A stretch of 64,000 nt of DNA from Myotis daubentonii (taxonomy: Eukaryota > Chordata > Mammalia > Chiroptera > Vespertilionidae): positions 64,802,787 through 64,866,786 of the forward strand of contig NC_081842.1 of the NCBI RefSeq assembly GCF_963259705.1, given 5' to 3'. The first letter of the stretch is position 1. Every line of letters starts with the position of its first letter. The notes beneath the pieces were generated by a model. That model saw only the letters and a program-made list of their open reading frames with translations. It was not told the DNA's origin and ran no database searches. Below, one piece after another: positions 35,349-46,984 of this stretch. A program made the translations under genes and the position numbers.

Positions 35349-35892
35349 GTTTCAATTTAATCAGTAGTTATCGGCCTACTCAGGTTTTTTTATTCTTCCT
35401 GATTGAGTTTTGGAAGCTTGTATTTTTCTAGGAATATGTCCATTTCATCTAGGTTGTTGAGTTTGTTGGAGTAGAGTCCTTTGTAGTATGTTTTTATAAT
35501 TGTTTGTATTTCTGTGGGATCAGTTGTTACTTCACCTCTTTCATTTCTGATTTTGTTTATTTAGGTCCTCTCTCATTGTTTCTTGGTGAGCCTGACTAGT
35601 GGTACACTAATGATGTTTATCCTTTCAAAGAATCATCTCTTGGTTTTATTGATCTTTTGAATTGTTTTTTGTCTCTATCTCATTTATTTCTGTTCTGATC
35701 TTTATTTTTCCTTCCTTCTGCTTACTCTGGGCTTTTCTTATTGCTCTCTTTCTAATTCTTTAAGTTGTAGTGTTAGATAATTTGTTATCATTTTTTCTTG
35801 TTTTTTGAGGTAGGCCTGTAGAGCTATGAACTTCCCTCTCAGGCCTGCTTTCACTGTATCCCATAGATTTTGGATTGTTGTGTTTTCATTGT
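32605..35892 (-). mobile_element. 5'-truncated L1 LINE: ORF2 reverse transcriptase to 3' UTR
   Basis: This is the largest single element. On the minus strand, from the 5' (right) side, it encodes part of L1 ORF2: an [10 protein letters not shown] segment near 35145, then [12 protein letters not shown] (about 34750) and the catalytic FADD at 34605-34616. The C-terminal region follows ([18 protein letters not shown] at 33350-33400, the CWWEC segment near 33285, then KIWKQPKCPS near 33090). The 3' UTR runs from about 33005 to 32605. Endonuclease and ORF1 are absent. Many stops and shifts break ORF2, and a (TTA)n expansion lies at 35308-35349, so it is not able to make a full protein. Its right edge meets a Helitron. 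Confidence 0.93.
35308..35349. repeat. (TTA)n microsatellite inside L1 ORF2
   Basis: About 14 TTA units lie within sequence that is otherwise L1 ORF2. Confidence 0.96.
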
Positions 35893-36565
35893 GCATGAAA
35901 TTCATGCACTCGAGCTGGAGGGTCCTTCAGCCCTGCCTACACCCTTTCGCAGGGCAGGAGTCCTTGGATATCCTTAGCGCTGCCATGGAGGCAGGAGGGG
36001 CTCCTGCTACCATCACTGCACCCGCCAGCTGTGAGCCCAGCTTCTGTCCGAGTGGCACTCCCCCTCTGGGAGTGCACTGACCATCAGGGGGCAGCTCCTG
36101 CATTGAGCGTCTGCCCCCTAGTGGTCAGTGTGCATTATAGAGACTGGTTGTTCCACTGTCAGGCTGAAACTGGCCTTCTAACATCCCCCGAGGGGTCCCG
36201 GATTGTGAGAGGGTGCAGACCAGGCCAAGGGACCCCACTGGTGCACAATTGGGGTCGGAGAGGGATGCAGGAGGTTGGCCAGCCTGAGAGGGACTGGAGG
36301 AGGGCTCCAGGGTGTGTCCGGCCCATCTCACTCAGTCCCGATTGGCCAGACCCCAGCATCAAGCTAACCTACTAGTTGGAGCATCTGCCCTCTGGTAGTC
36401 AGTGCATGTCACAGCATCTGGTCGAACAGTCGACTGTACCTCCTCGTGGCCAGTGCATGTCCTAGCGAGCAGTTGAGTAGCCTTAGCATATCATTAGCAT
36501 ATTACACTTTGATTGGTTGTACAGACAACCAGACACTTAGAATATTAGGCTTTTATTATATAGGA
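35893..36565 (-). mobile_element. Large Helitron lacking its 3' terminal bases
   Basis: Its minus-strand 5' end is intact (TCCTATATAATAAAAGCC, complement ending 36565, A/T flank). At the other end the hairpin GTGCATGAAATTCATGCAC (about 35898-35916) is present. The terminal CTAGAGGCCCG is missing; L1 sequence joins directly. A second internal copy of a 5'-end-like 'ttagcatattacactttgat' at about 36494 suggests a composite element. The 20-bp-class inverted repeat with CTCF-like arms is at 36081-36094 and 36111-36124. Confidence 0.86.
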
Positions 36566-36600
36566 TTGCCCAGTAAAGCAATACTTTTTTTATATTAATA

Positions 36601-37606
36601 CTAGAGGCCCGGTGCAAAAATTTGTGCACTCAGGGGGGAGGGAGGGTCCCTCAGCCCGGCCTGTGCCCTCTCGCAGGCTGGGACCCCTTGGGAGATAACA
36701 ACCTGCTGGCTTAGGCCTGCTCCCGGGTGGCAGAGGGCAGGCCCAATCCCTAGGTGCAGCCCCTGGTCGGGCTCAGAGCAGGGCCGATTGGGGAGTTGGG
36801 ACGCCGCCCCCTGTCATGCACAGAGCAGGGCGAATTGGGAGGTTGCAATGCCACCCTCAGTCACGTTCAGGGTAGGGCCGATTGGGGGGTTGGGGCACCG
36901 CCCCCTGTCACACTCAAGGCAGAGTCGATGGGGAGGTTGTGGTGCCACCCCCTGTAACGCACAGAGCAGGTCCAATCAGGGGGTTGGGGCGCTGCCCCCC
37001 ATCACGCACAGAGCAGGGCCCATCAGGGGGTTGGGGAGCTTCCCCCTGTCATGCACAGAGCAGGGCCCATCAGGGGGTTGAGGAGCACCCCCCTGTCACT
37101 CACAGAGTAGGGCTGATAGGGGAATTGGCGCACTACCCCCTATCACACACAGAGCAGGGCGGATCAGCGGGTTGGGGCGCCGCCCTCTATCACCCATAGA
37201 GCAGGGCCGATCAGGGGTTTGGGGCGCCGCCACTGTCACACTCAGGGCAGGGCCGATGGGGAGGTTATAGCTCTACCTCATCACACACAGAGCAGGGCCC
37301 ATGGGGGGGGCAGTTTGGGCGCCACACCCTGTCACACACAGAGCCGCAGGGTGATCAGGGGTTTGGGGAGCTCCCCCCTATCAGGCACAGAGCAGGGCCA
37401 ATCAGGGGGTTGGGGCGCCTTCACCTGTCACGAACAGAGCAGGGCCAATAGGGAGGTTGTGGCCCCGCCCCCTGTCACACACAGAGCCGCAGGGCGATCA
37501 GGGGGTTTGGGCGCTGCCCCCTGTCACGCTGATCCCGGTGCCGGGAGGCCTCACGGCTCTGCTGATCCCGGTGCTGGGAGGCATATTACCCTTTTACTAT
37601 ATAGGA
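36601..37606 (-). mobile_element. Helitron carrying a minisatellite
   Basis: Starts on the plus strand with CTAGAGGCCCGGTGC (3' end of a minus-strand element) and ends ACTATATAGGA (its 5' TC end). A sits before it. Most of its length is a 47-bp tandem repeat (36774-37530). It abuts the next Helitron with no spacer. Confidence 0.88.
36774..37530. repeat. 47-bp GC-rich minisatellite, about 16 units
   Basis: A CACAGAGCAGGGC-like start recurs at 36774, 36821, 36868, 36915, 36962, 37009, 37056, 37103, 37150 and 37197, exactly 47 bases apart. It continues at 37243, 37288, 37339, 37388, 37435 and 37482 with spacings of 45-51. Unit ends resemble GCCGCCCCCTGTCA. Because 47 is not a multiple of three, all frames stay open for a while; the frames at 36754-37713 (up to 164 codons) are artefacts of this. 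Confidence 0.95.
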
Positions 37607-38310
37607 TAGAGGCCTGGTGCATGGGTGGGGCTGGCTGGCTTGCCCTGAAGGGTGTCCTGGATCAGGGTGGGGGTCCCCACTGGGGTGCCTGGCCAGCCTG
37701 GGTGAGGGGATGATGGCTGTTTGCAGCTGGTCACATACCCTTCATGGTGGGGGTCCCCACTGGGGTGCCTGGCCAGCCTGGATGAGGGGATGATGGCTGT
37801 TTGCAGCTGGTCACACACCCTTCAGGGTGGGTGTCCTCACTGGGGTGCCTGGCCAGTCTGGGTGAGGGGCTGAGGGTTGTTTTCAGGCCGGGACTGAAGC
37901 TCCCAACTGCTTCTTTTTCCTTTATTCTGGGCCAGCTTTAGCTCTGAGGCTCCAGCTCTTAGGCCTCCGCTCCTGAAAGCAGGTAACTGGTTTGTTTCAG
38001 TTCTATAATCGAAACTCTGTATCAACTCCAGCTCTGAGATCCCAGCCGGCTGAAAGCTGGTTTCTGGGGGTTTTGTTTAGCATCTATATTTGTTACAATG
38101 TTTGAAACTGCAGGCTCAGAGGCTGGCAAGGCAGGCAGGAAACATTGCTGTCCTCCGTCACTTAAGCAAGCACGCCTCATGTTAGTTTCAAGCTGCCTGG
38201 CTGCCAGCCGCCATCTTGGCTGGCAGTTAATTTGCATATCTCGCTGATTAGCCAATGGGAAGTGTAGCGGTCGTACGCCAATTACCATGTTTCTCTTTTA
38301 TTAGATAGGA
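37607..38310 (-). mobile_element. Helitron of a second subfamily, head to tail with its neighbour
   Basis: Minus-strand 5' end TCCTATCTAATAAAAGAG (complement ending 38310, followed by T), with AATTGGCGTACGACC behind it. The 3' end is AGGCCTCTA-like at 37607 with the CTAG core altered. It carries an 80-bp repeat in nearly three copies near its 3' end and 'gccgccatcttggctggcag' near 38210, a module shared with the elements at 55.9 and 62.1 kb. Confidence 0.86.
37640..37890. repeat. 80-bp tandem repeat inside Helitron
   Basis: GTGCCTGGCCAG recurs at 37685, 37765 and 37845, exactly 80 bases apart, with high identity between units. Confidence 0.93.
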
Positions 38311-41300
38311 TAATATGTGGGAATTCAAATACCAAAGTAGTGTAATTTTGTGATTTTTACATTTTATGAAAGGATTAACAATAATGGTTTTTAGAGCATA
38401 GTCCCCTATGCCATTTCAAGTATGACTCTTTTTTTACAGAGACTTTATTGCATAACTTTTTAGGAGCATAGCTCTTGAATAAAGTAAGGTATATAAGAAT
38501 GTATATATTCAGAGAAATAAAAAATTGTAAAAAATAAAATCATTTACTGGACCAGCAATTATTAAACCGGAAGATGTCGGGAGAATTCCAGAAAAGAAAT
38601 AATCCTGAAACACTTGCAGGGAAGGGACAATGTCTTATTCAGATTTTATGCCCTAGTACTTGGCACAGAGAAGGCGATTATCTTAGGTCAAGTTTCTCAG
38701 ACACTGGGCCTGAGGCAGTGATTTAGGGGTATATGCTTTATTGAGAAGTATTCCTCAGGAAAAACCTATAAGCAGGAGAGAAGTGGGATGAGAAAGGGAA
38801 AAGGGCCAAAAATAATAATGCCTCAAGGATACTCTTGCCTTTCTCTGGTCCCTGGTGAGGCTCTGGATTGTAAATAGTACTACAGCATTGTCCCACCTTG
38901 AGACAGAAGGGCTGGGCTTTCTAAATCCTGAATCATTCCATTATTAATTACTTGGGAGCAGCTGAGTTGTAACCCAGAAATTTCTGGGTATTTTATCTTC
39001 TATCCACCAAAAATTCTCCAGAGGAAGCCACAAGTATAAGCTGCTAACCATAGTTCTCACAGCAGCTGGGAGAGATGTGCACCCTCTGGAAAAGAAATCT
39101 AAACTGGATACTAAAGCATTGCCTGCAGTAATCAATAAATATTTTATTGGGTGAGTGAAAAGATGAGTCTGACCCAATCTAACTCTGAACCACCTTCACG
39201 TTTTATAGGATTTGGATATTTCCCAATTGTTCTTTATGGCCATGAATCTTACTCAGCATACTGCACATGTCCCATCTGCTTAATCACTGTCACTTTATAA
39301 CCCACATTTAAGTAGCAAATGAATATAAACAACTACCAAGTCCATGAACACAAGCAGTTGAGAAGCAGTAAAAGAATATTTGCTCTTAATATTGGCGGGG
39401 TGAAGCAACCAGATTTATAGGCAGCTGGATAGGGAAATCATAAACAAGGTGAGCAGAAGACATACTAGCAGAACACATTAAAGCAAGGCCCCAGGCAATG
39501 CAGAATGCTTCAATAAACCTGGCAAAAAGAATAATTGTAAATGCAGGATAGGCAAGTCACACCAAAATATAGATTGTGCATTCAAAACAGGCCTATTGTA
39601 GGACTTCAAATGGTAGAAGGCACAAGGGTGACAACTTAACTTATTGATGCTAGGGAAGTTTTCAAGGCTGACAAAGAGCAATGGTTATGTGTTAATTCTG
39701 TACCTGAGCACAGGTTTACAGCCACCGTTAGCAGCGACATCTGTGAATGAAAATGATAAAACTACTAAAATGTTACTTGTTCAAGTACAACGTTAATAAC
39801 TTTGGGTGTAAGGATAATACAGTCTCCCTGGAAATGGCACATAAAGCACTGTGTACATTATTTTAACACAGAAGATTTCAAATATTTAGGCTTCAATATA
39901 ACCATGATTTTTAAAATCTGATTTTCTAACTCATTAAAAATAGTCTCCATTTGCTACTAAGTGATTCCATAAATTTTACTCATAATCATTAGATTTTCCC
40001 AGTAATTTAGAAGTTTTGGCAAGTAAACAGAATTTCAGTGTGGCCCTTGATTTTTGTAGAGACTCTGAGGTTTTCAAGAGGAAAAGTCAGTTATCAAGTA
40101 TTTATCTCTGTTAATGTCCTTTGGTGGTAAGCAACAAAAACTGACCTGACATAGGGAAAAACAGAATTTACTAGAAATAAATTCTGGGCATAAATCATAC
40201 TTGAAGAAAAAGTTGAACAGTGCGCCCTTGGTAAGGCAAAAATAAGGCACCTCTTAAGCGGGAGATGTTTGGGGACTTTCTCTGTAGCATGATGCTTAAG
40301 AAACTCCTCTCATTCCGAGACTCTCACATTTCCAGGAGAGACTTTTATTAGTCCAACTTTAAGTTGTATTTCCCATTGGGTCAGACAGCCTGTCCAGAGA
40401 CTAATGTCACAGAAATAGTCACCAGAGAAATCACTGGTAACCAGGAAGCCATCCCAGCTTATGTTGGCTTAAGTATTAGAGTTTGTCTCTGGAATGCCTG
40501 TGGTCATCAGTATGTTCAAATCCATGCAGGCTTTTAAATTTGTTTTTATTTATGTGTTTATTTAATGGGTCTTAATGTTTACACTTAATTAAAATTGTTT
40601 TTTAAATTTGGGATTAAATAAATTTAAATTCACAAATACCAAGCTTCTATTTTTGGCTCACATTTTAAAGTCAAATTAAGTGTTTTGATCTGTGATACAG
40701 GGGTTGCCATAAAAACTTTTTAAATGAAAGATCAGGAAAGAAAGACTGTATTTGTGCCTCATATGCCATGGCTCTTAGTTTTACCCAGGCTTCAGTTTTG
40801 AAAAGCTGGCCTCTTTCTTAACGAGATGTCATTAGTTCTCATCTACATATTGGCTTAGCTAATCAGCCAGTTTTCAATTGTTCAGTTCTTGCTGTCTAGT
40901 CTTAAAATTGTCACTAAAAATGTCAACCCCATGCTGAGGGAAACATGGCATAGGCACCAAGACATATTTGTTGAAAGGAAGAATGAAGGAGTGACTACAT
41001 CTCCTCTACCTACCTTCTAATGTCACCTTTTAAATTTATTATTAACAATATAAACTAGTGTATACAAGCTCTTAAAAGACGTATAAAATCCAGTTTTGTT
41101 AGTTTTTTTTCTACCTAATAGTAATGTAATGAGGGTGGAATTTGAAGTTTTTTAAGCAGTATAAAGTTTGAGCTTTATCTTTGAGTTTCATTTACTCATT
41201 TGTGATACTCTAAGCATCCAATGGCTTGGGTAATTTGAAATTGACAATTTCCATTAATTTTGTTCAATGTACACATTGTGGACCTATGTCATAGGCAGCA

Positions 41301-41787
41301 GAAAAGGGTAAAATAGTGCATCTTCACAATAAATCTGAACCCATTTTTCTGCTTGGCTGGACTTGTACTTCTTGGATCATAAAATTTGCCCTCTGTAGTC
41401 TCAAGAAATGGTAATAATGGTGCAAACTTGACTGAACTTGCAGCTCCAAAGACATGAGAATGATTATTTAGGGCCTATCATAAATTCACTGTCATGTAAT
41501 TTTCATCAACATTTTGAGATATGGGCACTGCAGATTTGGAGTAATGTATTCAACTTGCAGATGGTGCAAATACCAAGGCTTTAGAAGCATCAGTCTCTGC
41601 TACTCAATTTGACTCCATAACTCACCAAATGTAATTGGACTCACCAAATCCTTTTTAACTGCCACATGTTTACATCGATTCCCAAGTAATTCTCATTGGT
41701 GACATGTACCATCATTGTTACTATTATTACATATCCATTATACACTAGCATGTCCTCAAAGTACCAAGCAAATCTTTTATTGGTTAA
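38311..41787. other. Mostly unique sequence
   Basis: At about 38625-38690 'agggacaatgtcttattcag' followed by 'agtacttggcacagagaagg' resembles an L2/MIR 3' end. Around 38690-38940 and 40115-40500 the sequence has the feel of old interspersed repeats, but I cannot name them. No gene is seen. Confidence 0.35.
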
Positions 41788-41945
41788 GTAGAGGCCAGGT
41801 GCACAAAATTTATGCAAGGGGCTCAGCCCTCGCAGCCACGGCAGCTTGCCTCAACCCTCGTAGTCCCGGCTTCTTCCAGAAAGTCGTCCAGAAGATTGTT
41901 CAGCTGTCTGGTCTAATTAGCATATTATGCTTTTATTCTTATAGA
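41788..41945 (-). mobile_element. Short Helitron (158 bp), complete
   Basis: Minus-strand 5' end TCTATAAGAATAAAAGC, 3' end AGGTGCACCTGGCCTCTAC (CTAG altered to CTAC). A degraded hairpin is present. Same short family as 27867-28043 and 42411-42540. Confidence 0.86.
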
Positions 41946-42410
41946 TGATGTCTGATGCATGTGTTCTTTTGACTCTCCCTGGTTTGTCACTCTTTATAAC
42001 CAGGACAAAAATGCTTCATCATTGTTCTATTCAATACAAAATTGGATCCCATGACCAATGGTATTAGGCTTGGTGCAAAGTGCCCTTGGTCACCTTCCCC
42101 TTCCCCCTTTCATGCTGAGACACACCACTTTTCTGAGTGGACACTCATGAAGAGTCTTACATAATTGTGAGATTCTTTCTCCTAAGTCATGATTATCTCT
42201 CCATGACCATGTGGATGTTGAGAATCATCATTTTAGTACATCAGCATTGGCAGTCATACACCTCATATATGTGTAGTATAACAAGTGTACCTCTAGGTAA
42301 GTTTCAGGGGAATGGAGCTCATTGGCCAGATGGTACATATCCTATCCCATTGAGTTTGAAAGTTTGAACTGTGGTCCAAAAAAACCTCTGTTTCAGCACT
42401 TATTTATCTA

Positions 42411-42540
42411 CTGGAGGCCCAATGCACAAAATTCATCCAAGGGGCTTGGCCCTCGCAGCCACGGCTTCATCCAGAAGTTCGTCCAGAGGGACGTCCAGCT
42501 TTCCGGTCTAATTAGCATATTATGTTTTTATTATTATAGA
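42411..42540 (-). mobile_element. Very short Helitron (130 bp), complete
   Basis: Minus-strand 5' end TCTATAATAATAAAAACAT and 3' end GGGCCTCCAG, flanked by A and T. It lacks a 'gcttgcctcaaccctcgtag' segment present in the 41.8-kb copy, so it is an internal-deletion variant. Confidence 0.86.
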
Positions 42541-44824
42541 TGTTATTAACATTTGTTTGCTTAGCTATCTCTCCAATAGCCTGTGATATGCCTAAGAGTG
42601 GGAACCAAATTATGTTTACTTTAGCAACCCCTTCCCCCAAATAGCACAATGCCTGGTAATAGTTACTGATGGTTCAACTGACCAAAGGATTCCCTTGCTG
42701 AAATGGAATCCTTAGCCACAAAGTCATACATTTGTGCCAGAAAAGTGAAAATAAAACTTCAGGGTGGGAGAAAGGAGAAGGATGTGTTAAAAATTGTCTT
42801 CCTTCTGCTGCCAGTTGGAAAGTGATGCCTTTTATGGAACAAAACACTACACTCTGCGCTGTGTTCTTGATGAGATCTGCACATAATACTGATAAGATCT
42901 TGGCTACATTGTCATTCCTTTCTTATTTTTTGTAGACATTGCATTTATGTATAAATGTTTAAAAAAGAAAAACACTACTCATTTTGAAATGTTATGTCTG
43001 TGAATAAAATATGTACATGTATTTGAAGCTCGGTTTGACACTACAACAGTATATTTAAGATAAACTATTTATCTTCCACAAACACATTTCACTGTTTTAA
43101 CACATCCATTTGTTTCTGGAAGGAAGGCAGGAGCAGGAGGGTGGGAGGCAGGGAGGGAGGGAAGGTGGCAGGAAGGAGCGGGAAACAGGAAGCTTTGTGT
43201 TATGAAACTTCAGCTTTTCTCTTGATGGCAAAATCCTAACTGGAATATGGTTTTGTTATCCCAGATGTCAGTTCACAAATCATGAATTAAGCAGCTCAAG
43301 CCAAGTGGCACCTAGCAATAAAACTGGCATTTCTCAAAATATTGGCAGATCAAGCAAGCAACTGTTGATTTTAAATGTTTAATGAGCAATATGTTACTTA
43401 TTCCGGTAATATTGTTGTGTTTGCCTAACCTTTCTCAGACTGCCTCCTTGTGCTCTATCCCTGGAAAGCTTCCAAAAAGGAAAGGGTGAGTTAGGGAGGG
43501 AAGACAGTGTGGACAGAGTGAGGAAGAACTGTAAGAAGAAAGAGCTAATTAAAATTTCCTCTCCTGATAACAGGGAGCCATCCATGTCTTCTCAGAATCA
43601 TAACTCAGGGACTTATAGGATGTTATGGAATCCCAGCATGTTGTTCTTCACATGTTTATGGTCACAGTGCAGGAAAAAAGAAGAAAGGGATAAAAATGGG
43701 TTGGAAGAGAGACAGGTAAAGCTGTTAGGGGATGATTGAAATGAGAAACACAGGATAACTAACGGAAGTCGTGGGTGAGATCTTAAGCATAGGATCATGA
43801 TGACAGAAATGTGGGTGAAGCCAGGCTGCACACCTTTGTGATACAGGATTCTTGGTCCAGAGAATGAACCTGTGGCAGGACTGCAACAGGCATCAAATCA
43901 ATGGCGCAAAGGGGCAAGACAGAAATCAATAGTAGCTTCAGATTCTGTGGCAGAAAGCACTTGGCTCCTTGGTCCCCTTGGAGTACAACACATGCTCATT
44001 TGCTAGCAGTGTGGGTGTAATATCTGCTGGAGATTAAACCTTCATCAAGTAAAGTTAACAAGCACTACACAAACTCTGGGTATCATTTGTTGCCTCAGAA
44101 AACAGTTTGCTTTCTTTTTCAGAACTATTTCTTTTGGTGAAAGTGAGTGAGGAACTAAAGGCATTACTGAGCAATACTGAAGGCATTATCTGCAGATAAT
44201 TTATGCAAAAGATCTGGATCAGTGGGAGTGTTAAAAGTGGAAATAACTACATGACTGATTAGCATTGAAAACTAGCCATAGAGACAAATCTCCTGAACAG
44301 ACCACTCATTATAGTTTAGAACAGAAAGAAATTCCTTGATGCTCTAAGAACTAAAATGAAAGGGGGGGAAGGGGGAATCAGTCCCATTTGTGAAAGTTAG
44401 GGGAGGATTTGTCTTTTGTAAATAAACCATCAGCCTGATGTTATGCTGTTTACAAAATTAGGGATATTGTTCTTAAACTTCAGAAGAGAAACACTGTTGT
44501 GTAACACTTATCCAGGGTCACATTTTGTAAAGTGATTTCAAAATACATGCATATTTGCACTCTTTCAATGTTTGTGCTCCTGTAGAGAGGAACTGTGACA
44601 TTCCTTAATGCCCTCATAATGCCTATTTTAGGTATTGAGTTCAAGAACCCTGGGGATGATGTTAATGAAGTCCAAACAACAAGGACAGTCTCCATAATCT
44701 AGGGAGTTTCGCTTTGTCCTTCAACCATGCTCTTCAACATGGGTAGTGACCCCTCAAATTATATTCAATCATATCAGCAATGGCTTGTCGAGGAAAAATT
44801 ACGTCAGATCCATCATTAAAAAGT
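42541..44824. other. Unique sequence, nothing recognised
   Basis: A G-rich purine tract lies at about 43120-43190. Frames at 43394-43831 overlap on both strands with no domain. Confidence 0.4.
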
Positions 44825-44890
44825 CATCATTTATTGAGAATCTACTATGTGACAGGCATAGTGCATATGGATATTTAGGATAATATTATA
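44825..44890 (-). mobile_element. MIR-like fragment
   Basis: 'tttattgagaatctactatg' and 'gacaggcatagtgc' fit the MIR/L2 3' end in reverse. Confidence 0.5.
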
Positions 44891-46106
44891 CTAGTAATTA
44901 TTCTGTACCTTCTGGTAATGGGTTTCTATTTATAGAGACATGACTACAATGCAATTTTGATAACCTACCACATTTGTTAAAATGAAAGACAGCAACTGGT
45001 TATAAAACCCCTACTCTCATCTCTCACTCAATGAAGTATTTCAACACAAAAATGAGTAAGGTTATGAAGAACATCTTATTTGGAAAGTGAAGATAAAGAA
45101 TACAATTGGAACAAATAAATTCAAATGATAGATTAAGGTTGCTTCCTCTGGCAGAGAGAAAAAGGATAACATCTCTTCTGAAAGAAAAACATTTGGGAGA
45201 GGATCTCTAGAATAATTTGTGATTTGGACTGAAAGTAGACAGTTTGTGTTACATTTCAATCACTAACTTCTAATCTATCTTTTGAAGTTGTGATTAAAAA
45301 TAAAAGGAGTAATATTCTCTCAGTAGGGGTTGTGAGAATTACCTGAAATAACAAAGATGTGTGTAAAAAGCCTTAAGTAAATGATAGTTATTTCTAGTAA
45401 AGTTTTCTGTTTCATTTGAGGAGGCTTTTCATTTTTTTTTTATTGTGTGTGTGTGTGTGTTTTAAGCACTTACTATGATCTGTGAGCTCCTTACTTGGTA
45501 ATAAAATGCTTATCCTTTCAATCTCAACTTAAGTGGCTTTTTCTTAGGTGATTTTTCTCAACTATCCTAACCAGGTGAACTCTCTTGCATAGGTTTTCTT
45601 TCATTCCAGATATCTTGCCTTCTTCACACCGAATAGGGTTCTAACTGAGACTTAATCAAATAAACACACACACATACATACACACTGGAAACAGTGAGTT
45701 TCATGAAAGTGAAAATGAGCTGGTTTTATGCACTTCTATGTGTGTTTTATTCACAAGCACCTAGCACAGTGTCTTGTGTATAGTATGCACTCAATAATAT
45801 ATTTAGTTGAATGTATAAATAAATGTAGAAGTCAATGAATGGGTGTGTGTATACATAGGCCTGGAGAACTAAGCTCATGAATGGCATAGTCTACTTGAGG
45901 AGGCAGATTTGTACATGTGATGTCAGTGCAGCCTGATCTATGGCACCATAACTGTATGAACACCATTATTTTAAAGTATAAGGAAGCCAAAAAGAAATGG
46001 GGATTTGGAATAGGGATATTTCAAGCAGGAATTGAGAGGAGAAGGGGGTGGGAGAAGGGGAGGTTCTGAGAAAGACTTCAAGGGGCTGTCATTTAGACTG
46101 GTCCTT
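44891..46106. other. Unique sequence with short simple repeats
   Basis: A short (TG)n lies at 45443-45461 and a (CA/TACA)n patch at about 45665-45688. 'agcacctagcacagtgtctt' at about 45758 resembles an L2/MIR 3' end on the plus strand. Confidence 0.4.
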
Positions 46107-46177
46107 AAAAGTTGAGTAGTAAGGACACATATGTAATAAATTAATCAATAAAGAAATTTTTAAAAAAAGTTGAGGAG
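46107..46177 (+). mobile_element. Ultra-short L1 tail with 13-bp target duplication
   Basis: AAAAGTTGAGTAG (46107-46119) and AAAAGTTGAGGAG (46165-46177) flank 45 bases reading 'taaggacacatatgtaataa' to 'aatttttaaaaa'. The core matches the L1 3' terminus (gacatatgtaata...caataaag). One mismatch separates the two duplications. Confidence 0.75.
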
Positions 46178-46287
46178 AAAAAGCCCAGGCAGAGAGGAGA
46201 GGAAGTGTCTTTCTGGAGAAAGAGGAACAGCATGGGTTATTTGCATTAATTTGTACAATGAAATCTAAAAGCTCCAACTCCATTATA

Positions 46288-46677
46288 TCAAACAAAACAA
46301 ACTAATATTTTACAATATTCAGAGGCAATATTCAGGGCTTGATTGGATTTAAATACACAATGAAACTGGGAAAGGTCCCCAAATGGAAGACTAAACCTAT
46401 AAGATGGCAGAAGCTGAGTATAAACTATTTCCAAGTGTATGGGGGCTCTGATATCCTGCAAATGACTAGTACTCTGCTCTTTGAGGCCTGCACCTTCATG
46501 GGCAGTTTCCTGTGTGTAAGGTTGAATCCTGGGATGGTCTGCACAGGGGCCAAAGGAGGGATAAGCTGAAGGCTTGCCAGCAGCCTCAGACAAGAGTTCT
46601 GTGAAATGTACTTGCATGCATTTACCTACAAATATATAGTGCTTGAATATATTGCCTCTTTTAAGCTTAATAATCAT
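46288..46677 (-). other. 129-codon open frame, probably not a gene
   Basis: It is the longest frame outside recognised repeats. The translation has no domain, signal peptide or repeat I recognise, and codon choice looks random. Likely chance. Confidence 0.15.
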
Positions 46678-46684
46678 CTTTTAA

Positions 46685-46830
46685 GGTTATTAAGAAAGGT
46701 GGTGCAATATCTATTTTATAGATGAAGAAAGTGAATTTTGGAGATATTTACTTAATTACTTGCCCAAAGTTAATGACAAAACTATAAACTCAGGTTTCCT
46801 AAATTCAGTTTTAAGGTTATGTTACTCTAC
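46685..46830 (-). mobile_element. MIR SINE fragment
   Basis: 'ctattttatagatgaagaaa', 'ttacttgcccaaagttaatg' and 'aactcaggtttcctaa' in this order are reverse-complement MIR. Confidence 0.72.
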
Positions 46831-46984
46831 ATAATCTTGCTTATTTTATAAAACAATAAAATATAAAATAAAATAAGAGGAATGACCAGAAAAATCAAGT
46901 GTCAATGTTAAAATAAATTTTCTGACTCCCTTGTACGAACAAAGTTTAACCTAATTACCAGTTATCTCATTTTTAATCCTTATT

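Noticed and set aside
36774..37530. CRISPR array
   Set aside because: The repeat is contiguous with a 47-bp period and no unique spacers, in a eukaryotic genome.
37219..37713. 164-codon open frame, the longest on either strand
   Set aside because: It runs through the 47-bp minisatellite of a Helitron and into the next element. Since 47 is not a multiple of three, the same motif is read in shifting frames; no protein family is seen.
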